Shown in pieces: positions 48,491-59,770 of a stretch of 64,000 nucleotides of DNA; within the stretch, counting starts at the first letter, position 1; each line of letters opens with the position of its first letter. The stretch comes from Massospora cicadina (lineage: Eukaryota > Entomophthoromycota > Entomophthoromycetes > Entomophthorales > Entomophthoraceae). A program made the position numbers and the translations under genes. A model generated the notes under the pieces. It did no database searches, was not told the origin of the DNA, and was given only the letters and a program-made list of their open reading frames with translations. Where the stretch lies: assembly GCA_022478985.1 (NCBI GenBank), contig JAKSZP010014462.1:124001-188000 (forward strand), in the 5' to 3' direction.

Positions 48491-50900
48491 CTCCCAGGCC
48501 TAGAGCTACTATTATTCACGTAACTTCATAGCAATTGGTGCAGAAAATCCAACATTTTTTACATGAATTTAGATGTTCTTATAATGGTAATGATACCCAG
48601 GAAAAATCTCACCCAAGCGCAAAATGACAAGAGGCGCTCAAGTTGTTGAATCAAACCTGACACCTGGGATAAGCCCAGGTAAAAATTCTTTACAAAGAAA
48701 ATTTTTTAGATCCTGAACTCTAAAGGAAAAGGGCGCCGAACATGGGGTGACAGCATCAATGAGTTTCAATGTGAGAAAAGGTAGAACAATTAGTTACAAT
48801 TTAAAATCACTTATTCAACAAATGAAATAAACTGCTTAGGAATATCATATGCTTAATCTTAAGAGCTTGAATTCCATGACATCATGGTTCCCCCTCCTAG
48901 TATAAGAGACAACAAACTTCAAATAGCAGTTTGTTTGTTATTTTTTTATACTTAGATTTCCTTTTAGCTAATAAAATTTATTAAGATTTTCCTTGTTTTT
49001 TATTCTTAATATATTGACGAGTGGGAAAAAATTCATAATTTGGATCCTTTCTAAATCCTTCATTAAATTGCCTATTCACAGCCCCTTGAGACAAGCGGTG
49101 CTTTGTGGACTATGGCTGCTCTTGTGGATTCCGGCATACCCAAGAAGGAAGCTAGGCTTTCCTTGGCACTTTGGGTTCCTAACAGTTTGTAATGAATTCA
49201 CTATAGGTCCAACTTGGTAGTCATTCCAAGAGTTCTTACTTTAAATTTAGATAGTACTATTAGATGCTTATAATCATCATAACTTTTATATCAATTATTA
49301 AACTGATAATATCAGCTGCACAAACTTGTAGCAAATTTCCTTATATCTTATGCTTAATTCTAGATTTAGAAAATGAAACTTTAATCAAAGTAATGGATTA
49401 TCCCTTAAAAATGCATCTACAGGTTACAGCAGAAAAACCTCCCACATTTTGCTGAGTCATTTCACTGGCACTGGTGGAGTGGGGGGTTAGTGGTGCTGAT
49501 TTCCAGTAGCATGTTACTTGCCATTTCATTTGCCATCATGGTGTATACTGGTATACATCATGCGTTTTTGTTGTTGAGAAATTATCCAAAATAACAAATC
49601 TGTGATTGCCACGAAGAGAGCTTTTCAAATACACTTTGAGATTAATTTCAGCGATGCTGTTATGGACAGAAAATATACTGTTATTGGGCGAAAATTTTGT
49701 GCTACAGAGTCAGTATTAAAATGGAAACTAACTGGAAGACCATATAGTGCTCAGACACCAGAAAAATGACATTGCTGTAAGAGAGTCCAATATTAATTTC
49801 ACAAATGTTCATCCCATAAACATGCTTTTGCTTTGGAATTTTCTGATCAAATTTTCAGGAGAATTTACATGCTGATCTAAAATCCCATCCTTACAAAATG
49901 ATGGTTGTCAAACAACTTCATAAAGATGACAGGCAGAAGTGAATGGCATGCTGTGAGGTTATTCTTAAGAATGTTTCTGAATAAGATGTGATGGTTTCAA
50001 GTGAAGAAGATCACTATCCCTTAAATGACTCTGTGAATAAGCAGAATTTCTGTTATTGGTAAGAAAAAACTCCTTGACAGTTTCATGAAAGGCCTCTACA
50101 AAGTCCACGTGGTAATGTTTTGTGTGCTGTTGGAAATTTTAGTGTCTATAATCCATACTTTTTCAAGAAAGAAAGCCAAATGATTAAAGTTAATTCTTCT
50201 CATGATATGAAAATTTTACAAACTTTTTCAACTAAAACTCGCCACACTTGGAAATTGAAATGTGTGGTTTCAATAGGATGTGACCACTGCCCACATAGCC
50301 AGAAACTCAATGGCTGTTTTGAGAGAACTATTTTCTAGGCGCTTGGTCTTGTCAAATGATGACATTTGTTGGCCCATATGATCACCCAATATCACCCTGT
50401 CAGATAATTAGATGTTTGACTAGTAGAGAAGAATGTTTAAGGGTCAAATAGCTTAATTGATATTAGAAAATCTGAGTCAAATTATTGGTGGAATAGTATT
50501 AATTGGAGTAATACTTTTACGCCTAACCCTCATCTGGAATTCTTGAATCAAGTTAAAAAGGTCACTTTAAACCCTCAGAAGAATAGGCGAACTGATGAGG
50601 AAGCTCACTCGTGCAGTAACTTGATAATAGTGCTACCGCCTAAGAGAAAACAACCCATTTATAGACATGAAGGTGGATCCAAAGGGTAATAAATTTTCCC
50701 ACCAATCAAGCTCTAAGAAATCCTTTAATGACTGAAGTGAGAATATTTTCATGACATGTGATTGGCTAAAATATATTAAGTCAATCTGCATGGATTCATT
50801 GTACAGGCTGTTGTCCAATCACCTGGGACTGAGCTATACTGGTGTGAAAAGATTCTAGAAGATCCTGATGAGTTAATCTTATTTTTTAACTAAAACCAGC
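48491..50900. other. Decayed repeat DNA, only weak signals
   Basis: About 49080-49200 contains FVDYGCSCGF, which could be a chromovirus protease remnant (consensus IDSGA/CS-NFI). 50120-50338 has a 72-codon frame with CDHCPHSQKLNG, a possible zinc-binding or transposase remnant. Neither is enough for an assignment. No other feature recognised. Confidence 0.3.
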
Positions 50901-51431
50901 TACTTGATCATAAATGCGTCACTTTGGATTCATAATGAGTCACATTGAATAAAAATCTGGATCAAAATTAAAGCAATAATTAATATGGTTCTTGAAACCT
51001 GATTAATTGGACAATTGTGAATATTATTAGTCAAAGGATGCATATCTGAAAGCTTGTAAACGCATCAGTTCCCATATTGCCGTTCCAAGTATTGCCATGG
51101 AGAACCAACCCCTGAAAACTGCCCAACTTTATGGGCCCTAAAATTGATCTAAAATTCCTTTATATGAGGTTATCGCATAACCATAGTATTGATCCAGTCA
51201 AGAACTATATGATTTCCTGAAATTGGAATATAAAACCCCAAGTTTTTATTAAAGAAAGTATTGATTATTATACCCATCTTAATTATAAACTTAAAGCCTG
51301 TTTTTAGTCTAATTTCTAGTCCCAAATTCTTATACAGCTGCCGTGTTTCATTGTACTCCTGCAAGCTGTTATATTTTTGAGATCCTATAGCCAAAAACCT
51401 GTGTGAAGCTCCTTGCCAGGATTTCAACAAG

Positions 51432-51450
51432 TGATGCTAACTACATGAGC
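51432..51450 (+). promoter_or_regulatory. Primer-binding site of V (diverged)
   Basis: TGATGCTAACTACATGAGC aligns with TGGTGCTCACTACAGGGGC of U. It lies shortly before the gag start codon at 51483. Confidence 0.5.
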
Positions 51451-51482
51451 CCTATACACCACAACTATTTTAATAATTAAGA

Positions 51483-54180
51483 TGGAAGACGCTCCTATTT
51501 CTAGCGTAACTGAATGGATAAGAAATGGGTAATAGTGAAGAGGACAACCAGATGGATAGTCCTTCTATCATTACCTTTAAATATGACCATTTGACCGCAT
51601 GATTATACCAAATTCATAACGGATTACCTGGCCTGCTACTGAAGTGGTTAGAGATCTAAATCATGGTATATTGAATCCTGGGGATATCACTTCCCATGAG
51701 AGTGGTTCCTCAGTGAAAGATCACCTCATGTTCCTCTATGGAACTAGGAGCCTCCTGGACACTTACAATTAACTCATAGATTTGAATATCTAAGTCCAAA
51801 TGTTTGCTCAACCTGCTATGTTTCACATGATCCACCTGCTGGGAGTACATCTTCAAGAACTGCAACGCCATATGGTGAATCATGATGCATTAAATCTAGC
51901 TTATGACAATCTCTACAACTTGGCCTCTAACCATGTAGGAAAGACGAAAAAGAGTTGAATAGAACCGCAGATTTATTATTCAGCTACACGAGCAAAATAG
52001 CACAGTTGATACCAGCATAGTGAAGCATGTGGAAGAGGCCAAGAAGATCTTCTGGGAAGAATTGGATGTGTCAATCTCTAAGACTCGCTCTCTGCTTGAA
52101 GACTATGTAAAGGAGCTTACATAACATGAGAAAACTCACAGTGAGCTGTTGTCTCAAGCATCTATTTCTCAGCAGGGTGATAAAAAGAGAATAGCTGCTC
52201 TAGAACAACAATTAAATCAAACCATGTATTTCATTAGGGAGCATGAATGGCCCCATCTCAAGAGTCTCATGGGTCCTCCACCGCTCTAGAAGCCAAGGTT
52301 GCTCAATTGGAAAAGAAGTTAAAGCTAAAGGCATCTCTCAAAAATGACAAGTATTTGGCCCAACAGTTCAATAATATGAGAAGGAAGTTCACAATGTCTA
52401 GAACAACACTGAAGGGTCCACTTTTTATAGGATGTATATGTTTGGTTGTCTAAAATTGAGAGTTATTACAAACAGGCCAAGGCTGATCATTTTTTTAAAA
52501 GGATCCCACTCATCTGACAATGAGGGGTGTAAACAAATGAAAGAGGATTGTTGGGACTTTGGTGGAGGAACTCCAACCTAACCCATTTTTGTCAGGGCCC
52601 CAAAGCCCCCAGCGAGTTAAGAGGCCATTAAGGCCCAAAGTAAAGCTAAAAACGAAAAGAAGATAGGTGAGAAATGGTGAATTTATTAAAATGATTCTTG
52701 AGGTATTTGTAGAACCTTGATGGCTCAGGAACGAAGGATTTGGCATTGATTTCCAAAGCTGAGGGAACATAGTAATACAAGGGGATTGGGCGCATCCTTG
52801 GCATAAGTCGCTGGTGCATCAAAAATGGTAATATGATTGGTCAGCATCCTCAGCTCAGTTGCCGGTGCTGAATTTGAATAAATTATAATTTAATTATTGG
52901 GGCTGATCCCTGATACTTTGGATTGGGCTCAACCCAATTTAATGTGGAGCCCAATCTGGCATCCACCTGAAGGTGGGTCGTGACCCCTAGTTGAGGCTTC
53001 CCCCAATTAAGAGAGAATCCTGACAAGGATCTTTCAAAGCGTATCAGGGTGGTGAAATCTGATCAATAAGACTTAAGTTCTCTATTATCTAACTTTCCTT
53101 TTAATGATAGGGAACTTATAATCTGGGTTGATGAACTTGTTAACCCACAAGATTGCAATGGAGGATAAAATAACATTATGTAAATCTGCCTCTCAAAAGC
53201 CTCCTAAACCATGAGAACCAGGCTTGATGCTATTTGAGGGCAAAGATTATTGGCTTTAGCGTTTCTTTAACTAGATGGACATACACTCAGAGATTATAGG
53301 ATATGATGCTCCTGATGTCCATGTCCTCACTGGGAGTGAATTGTTTCTTTTTCACCTACTTTCAAGGACAAGTTTACCTCTAGAAAGGGTAGTATTGCTT
53401 CATTTCTATACGTTTATGAATCTGCCATGGAAAGTGCGACTGATCAGCTTAAAGTCAAGCATAATATTCTGCTTAAGACGCATGACCTAAGTAATGGTTC
53501 ATTATATGGATGCCTTAGTACCTGAGCAGAGGTTAAGGAAGCTTTATTGATTTATTCGGCTCAAAGCAGATCTTGAGCATAAAAACAGTACTTTGTGCGC
53601 ATCAACATGCATATTGTAGAATTAGTTGTCACCTTCTGCTGATTGATTATACATTGAAGCCCAGACGCTGCTAACATCTAAGATGTTAACTCTTGACAAC
53701 GACGTTGCTGCCATCATGACTGGGTTGGCTTCTTATCATTACTTGGCGATGCACATCACCTCAGTGAAGCGTTACTTCTGGAATGTTAACAATTTAAAAG
53801 AGGCTCTGCTATATGTTGCTGCTTTTCATAAACTTGAGACTACCAAGGAGATGTGATTAAAACCCCAAGTCTTGACCATTGAGGAATAAAAGATAAAGCC
53901 TAAGCAAACTGGGATCCCCAAGTGCACCTACTGCAACAAGGTCAGGCATGCTGACTCTGTGTTAAAAGAATAGAGACAACACTAGAGAACAGGGAAAAGA
54001 TTTGTCAGTAGGGACAGGCACCCCTATTGCTGACAAATCTGACGTGCCTGACTCTGCCTCCTTTTCTATTGCTCATTTGACCTATATAGATAACCCCTCT
54101 GATAAAGAATCTGAAGGGAGTCATGAAGATTTGAGTACTAAGTCTTAGGAGCACCAGATGAAGTCTAAATTCCAGATTGG
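51483..54180 (+). pseudogene. V gag (broken, possibly interrupted)
   Basis: Starts MEDAPISSVTEW at 51483. A coiled-coil-like stretch at 52247-52380 (LEAKVAQLEKKLKLK) is followed at about 52500-53050 by unrelated sequence with a different texture, perhaps an insertion. Capsid-like sequence resumes at about 53280-53830, and a zinc knuckle CTYCNKVRHADSV lies at 53918-53960 (the last cysteine replaced). Stops throughout. Confidence 0.6.
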
Positions 54181-54399
54181 TTGAACGCTGAAGAAGTAGA
54201 TGATGCCATGATACCTGATAAAACTTATCTTAGTCAAGTTCTGGGGTATCCTGAAGTGATTAATGCTGCCAGTGATGCCAACCAGTTCATTGCCCTGTTA
54301 ATAAGAACTATTAAGCATAATCATACCTTGCAATTATCGTGGAGAGATATTCTGGAGCTCAAAAACTTAACTTTTCTTTTCTTCTTAAAAAGGTCCTGG

Positions 54400-56700
54400 C
54401 TCTCCCCCTAACTTTGATGGAACTATAATCAAGGTAGAGGTTGTCATCCAGAAAGTACAGGTTATAGTAATCCTTAACTCTGGCTCCACGATCAATGTCA
54501 TATCCTTGAAGTCTATCAAGGAAATTAAGCTGGCAGCCAACTTGGAATACTTTTAAAAGTATATAACTGCGGGTCAAAACAGTTTTCGCACTATCAGGGC
54601 ATACTAAAGCCTACCCATTAAAATTGGGAAGCACATCCTTCTGGCACCTGCTTTGGCTTGGACAACAACAATTATAATATGCTTATTTGCACTCAGTTTA
54701 TGATTTTATACTACGGAATCATCAACATGAAACAGGGTTTTCTTTCTATACTCCATTATGAGGCTCCTCTGGTTATAAACAATAAAGATCACAGCAAGAA
54801 AGAATATTCTTGATTGGTTTAGTACACTTCTTCTGCATCATCTTTGCATTACACAAATTCCGGGCAAAATAAAAAAAACTGCCTGAGTCAGTAGACACCT
54901 TGGAGGGTATTCCTTTTTATGCCTCAGAAGAGATAAAAATCAAGCCTGGTAAACAACTGAATAATTGACACCAAGATTTACTAAAGATCCCACAACACTG
55001 CTTGTTACACATAAGCATCAATGAAAAAATCCTTTAGAACCTCGAGAATGTCCTGGTATAATAGATCCTACCTATCAGCGATCTATCAATATTCTATTGG
55101 GGAAAATCACTAATAAGGACATTATTGTGAAAAAGATCAAGAGATAGAGAAAAGGTTTGCTGATCCTAATCAAAGCTCTTGACTAGATTCACTATATCAA
55201 TTCCATGTTAGATATGGGCCTACCTACTGACAAAATGTTATGCATTTGTCCTAACATTCACATTTATGATGAACTAAGCCTGGATGATCTTAAATAGTTC
55301 AATCCTTATTAGATGATTAAATTGTTATTTTCTGTAAATCTGATATTGACTATGGGCACATAAAGGATTGGAGCTATACAATTGATGTCGGTTATGCTAG
55401 TCCAATCTGGTCCAAATCTTATTGCAAATCAAAAGTCAAAGAGAAACAAATGAGGATTAAGGTCAAGCATTTAATAGACGCAGGACTACTAGTACCTTCC
55501 CAAAGCCCTTGATCGTCCCCTCTCTTGATCATTAAAAAGAAAAATGGTGATTATTGGGTAGTTATGAATTACTGAAAGTTGAACAACCTTGCAAAAATAC
55601 CTATCCTATCTCACATCAATGACCCTCTTGCACACCTCTCTGGTTCCAAATTCTTTTCTGCTATGGACTTGGATAGTGGATAAGTGCAAATGGACCTTCC
55701 CCCAAGATCATAAGTAATGTGCTCTTATTTGTAGTGAAGACTTATCTCAGCCCACTCGGTTACCTCAAGGGTTGTGCAATGTGCCTGCATCATTCCAACT
55801 GGTGATAGATCATATCCTACAGGATCCCAAGCTAAGTTGGGTGATAGTCTATCTTTATGACATCATGGTCTTTTATAAAAATCTTAACAAACATTTTTCT
55901 CATCTAAGAGAAGTTTCCATCGCCTTAATGATTCTAACATCAAGTTGAAGCTTTCAAAGTGCACCTTTTTCCAAAAGAAGTTAGACTATCTCAGACATGC
56001 TATCTTACAGGAAGTGATTCAACCCCTACAAGATAAAGTTGAAGCCATATCAATATGCCTACGCCTCAAAACCTATGAGATATCAAGGTGTCTCTGGGTA
56101 TGATGGGGTATTAACATCAATTCATACCAGAGTTTGCTCACCTCAATGAGCCTCTCATTTGACTATTAACTAAGAACACTCCTTTCTATTTGTGCGTTGA
56201 ACAAAAGATCATGTTTGAAGTGTTAAAGAAACTATTACTAGAATGCCCCTATCCTACGCCACTCCAATTATGGTAAACCTTTCATTTTGTTTACCAATGC
56301 ATATGACTATGCTGTTGGAGCCATACTGACTCAATTGGATGAAAAAGGTGTTGAACATTCAGTTTTATATTTAAGCAAGATGCTTTTGAAAGCTGAACGC
56401 AACTATAGCATCACAAAAAGGAGCACCTTGCTGCCTTACTTGCTGTAAGACACTATCGCCTTTTTTGTATGGAACTACCTTCAACGTGTTTAATGACCAC
56501 GCATCTGTGAAAAGGTTACAGAATATGAAGGATCCTACCCAGACATTAGGCTAGTTGGCCTTGAGGCTCCATTATGTTATGAATATTGACCACTAAGCTG
56601 GGAATTGACATATGAAAATTGATGGGTTGACTTTCTTTCATGTCCTTCACTTAGATAATAGTGAATCAGAGAGATTGCATGACATTCTTATGTCTCCTGA
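54400..56700 (+). pseudogene. V pol: protease, RT, RNase H (broken)
   Basis: Protease active site LNSGSTINVIS at about 54473-54508 (LDSGST expected). RT at about 55450-55880: LIDAGLLVPSQSP, LIIKKKNGDYWVV, FFSAMDLDSG, and a catalytic box YLYD. RNase H at about 56285-56480: FTNAYDYAVGAILTQLDEKGVEHSVLYLSKMLLKAERNYSIT, well preserved. It ends with WELTYEN and DGLTF remnants near 56600-56640. No integrase seen before the U boundary. Confidence 0.78.
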
Positions 56701-57007
56701 TGCTTAGGATGCATGGGAATTTATATGACCACATTATCCAGCTTACGAATTATATAAGCCTTGATTAGTTTAAGATAATCAGTTCATTTATTTAACTTAG
56801 CTTATTGATTAAGCTTTGAGACGTTGATCAATTATTCCATCTCTTCAGCAATAATCACCAATTAAATGGTAATTGTAATTCACAGAGGATCATATCTGAT
56901 GAGAATTATAATTCCTATTTCATTGGGATTGTTGCCAACAAAGTGGATATGAGTAAATTGGCTTATAATGAGCAATTACTCATGGGAAATCGTCAGGTTT
57001 AGTAGCT

Positions 57008-57554
57008 GACATGTGGGCTGATACAAATGGCGATTTAATTATGCTATTCCTCGTGAATATCAGCTGGAATATTTCCTAAAATTGAATCAATTTCTCTTTT
57101 CATCAGCTAGGTGTGCTGAGACCATCATGGATATCCCTTTTCATTGGCTAGGCGTGCTGAGAATATCATGGTTACCATAAATACCCCTAACACATGTCCT
57201 TCACCATTTTACCCTATATGTATTCCCTCACTTTAATAATAATAAATACCTTAGTACAGTGAATACTTAATTGTTTTCAATTGTTGATTGTTTACTTCAA
57301 AGTGAAGTTTTGAAGAAGTACTTTCTGTCTAAGTGTCAACGCCAGAGTGAGGCTGAAGTCATTTAAATCCATATATTGTGAGAGTGAGGCTGATGTCACT
57401 TGAACCTTTATATTGCCAGAGTAAAGCCAAAGCTACCCATTTATCCAAACTTGACTAGGCTAATTGTCTTCATACAATTAGCAAATTTGTATTTATTCAT
57501 AGAGTCAGTAGTTAAGCGAACCTGTGCACCAGTGAAAACCCCTCAGTTTTTACA
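57008..57554 (+). repeat. 5' LTR of U, with internal direct repeats
   Basis: Right end fixed by the primer site at 57557; left end uncertain (a TGACATGTGGG at about 57008 is a candidate). It contains CAGCTAGGTGTGCTGAGACC and GGCTAGGCGTGCTGAGAATA about 46 bases apart, and two AGAGTGAGGCTGA-GTCA copies about 38 bases apart. Internal repeats of this kind are common in LTR promoters. Confidence 0.55.
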
Positions 57555-57556
57555 CG

Positions 57557-57575
57557 TGGTGCTCACTACAGGGGC
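57557..57575 (+). promoter_or_regulatory. Primer-binding site of U
   Basis: TGGTGCTCACTACAGGGGC follows the LTR end ...TTTTTACA by two bases. It is the least diverged copy of the lineage primer site; it predicts a primer tRNA ending GTGAGCACCA. Confidence 0.75.
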
Positions 57576-57600
57576 TGAGTCGAGTCTATAAGAAAATAAT

Positions 57601-59770
57601 AATGCCAAATTATCCAACTAATATGGAACATTGAATAAATGAAGAAACAGGATCATCAGCAGACCACCGGGGAAATATCTAATTAGAGGCTGGAATGCTG
57701 GTGGATCCCCAATATATCCATTTATCAATGATTGGAGTAAAATGAGAACGCTGTAATGATTTACAAACCACCTTCAGAGCAAATCTAAGAAAATATACCC
57801 AGTATCACAATATCCTAATGAGTGGATTACAAATTTTGTCAGCTGATACTTTGGACTGAAGCTGTGGATTGTTCCACCACACTACCAATCAGGAAGAGCA
57901 AAGATGACACTTTAAAAACTTCCTTAATATGAACACTTCAATGTTATTAGGATACTTGTGGAGCATTGGTAATATTGGCAATTATATTATCAAATATGTA
58001 CAGCCGACTACCTGAAACATGAGAGCCATCCAAGTATGGCAGCAGGCAGTGATCGCTGATCTTGTTGAGTATACCCAAAAAAACAGCGTACAACAGCAGG
58101 CGCTGATGCGACAATTAGATGTCAGTTTTCAGAAGATTCGCGCTGGTTTGGATTCCACATCACAGTGTGTTCAGCAATCTAACACTGAAATCAAGAATCT
58201 GGTGGCTGAGCTGAATACAAAACTTCAGGGGATAGTCAAAGAGATTATCAATCAAATCAGGTTCAATTACTGATGGAAACATGATGTGGATAAGCACTGC
58301 CAATTAGCTAAATTGAATATTGCTAATGTGATATAAGCTCAGGAGGCAGCTGTGCCAATGGCTGCAGCCAACACTGAAACTCACATGGTCATGCTCAATT
58401 TAGTCAAAGGAAGACAGGAAATTAAGAGTACCATCAACAATATGGAAAGAAAATTTGAATGACTCAATGAAGAGATGAGAGCCAAAATTGATAAGCTTTA
58501 TATGGAAATAAAAATTGTCAACAAGAATGCATTAGAATCGGCCACTCAATCCAAATTAGATTTTTTGAAACTCAAAGTCATTAAATTAGATGATGAAATG
58601 TCCAAATAAAAAAAGAGAACTTTGAATTATATGAGCATTTATTCCATGTCCAAAACCAAGAGGGAAAGCTGCAGAAATAAGTCAAAACCCTGAAAGCAAC
58701 TTTACAAATGAAAATTGATAAAAATTGTCAACTTTGGGAATGTGATCAAAAATGCTTGGCTTTGGAAGATAAAATCCTTAGACAATTGGATGACCTCAAA
58801 AACTCTAAGTGTACTTGTTCACGGGATGAGTATCATGAGGCGAATTTATTCAAGGAGGGATCAGCATCTATTGAAGCAGAGAGTATTGCTGACAGCACCA
58901 TCAATTTGTTTGGGAAATGCACCTGACCATTGTGGCACTTCCTGAAGTAACACCTGAAGCAACTCCAGCATCTGCTCGAATCCTGATTAGAAGTGCTGGC
59001 CCAATTGTTGTTGTAGATTTCAAGAGTACTCCAGAATTGCCCACTTTCCATCGGGATAAGGCGCCTGCCTTGTTCCAGTTATTTGAAAAGACAATGTATG
59101 GTTATAGTGACTGACAAAAAGCTGTCACCATCATGAATTGTCTCAATACTTCATGCCAAAACCTAGTTTTGTCTTACCTCCATGGGGAGAACTGGAGTTA
59201 CAAGGAGGCGAAGGAGCAATTCTGACTGAATTCAGTAGTCCAGATAAGATGGCAGCTCAGAAACAAGAATTCATGGGCATTCAATTTAAGAAGGACGAAA
59301 CAGTGGGTGCATTTGCTGATCATTTCTATGAGGAAGCTCAGATCCTCAATGGGGCCAACATGATGACCAATTTTAATGAAAGAATTTTGATGCAGAACGC
59401 GTTGCGCCCTCATTGAGAATTGCACCAAATAATGTCATCCACTTTAATCAGTAAATACACCATTGCTCAAATGGTAGAACACCTAAGGGTTCAATCAGCA
59501 ACGTTTGATGCACCAAATCGGACATACAAGCCAAATAACCAGTCAAACAATAATAAGGGACCAGGAAAATTCTCCAACAAATACAGAGAATTCAACAATC
59601 ATGGGAATCAGGATAAACAGTATGAAGGAGCTAGACCATTCAAGCCTCAGTTAACTTGCAATAAGTGTGGACAGCCTGGTCATTTCGCCAATAACTGTGG
59701 ACAACGCAAACCAAAGGATCAGGTTAACTTAGTCCTGCATAAGGATAAACAGGAAACTTCTGACAGGCAG
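57601..59770 (+). pseudogene. U gag (in-frame stops)
   Basis: ATG at 57601 (MPNYPTN). A helical, glutamine-rich region lies at 58019-58270, and a capsid-like part at about 59138-59416 (LVLPPWGELELQGGEGAI; FKKDETVGAFADHFYEEAQ). A complete CX2CX4HX4C zinc knuckle, CNKCGQPGHFANNC, lies at 59658-59699. The frame is mostly continuous, broken by single stops such as TGA at 59112-59114 and 59414-59416, where related sequences suggest arginine. Confidence 0.8.

Larger units (their letters stand above)
50901..57007 (+). mobile_element. Element V: decayed Ty3/Gypsy, truncated by U
   Basis: Gag, protease, RT and RNase H in order on the plus strand after a primer-binding site at 51432. The LTR must lie before 51430, but its left end is not resolved. 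The integrase is missing or unrecognisable where the U LTR begins around 57000. Domain sequences are related to but distinct from E1/E2/U. Confidence 0.7.

Noticed and set aside
48610..48760. Second SINE on the minus strand (GGTTTGATTC B-box-like sequence near 48643-48652)
   Set aside because: No A box at proper distance, no similarity to the 18.2-kb SINE and no flanking duplication.
52500..53050. Solo LTR inserted in V gag
   Set aside because: The texture differs from the flanks, but LTR ends, a second copy and a target duplication could not be shown.
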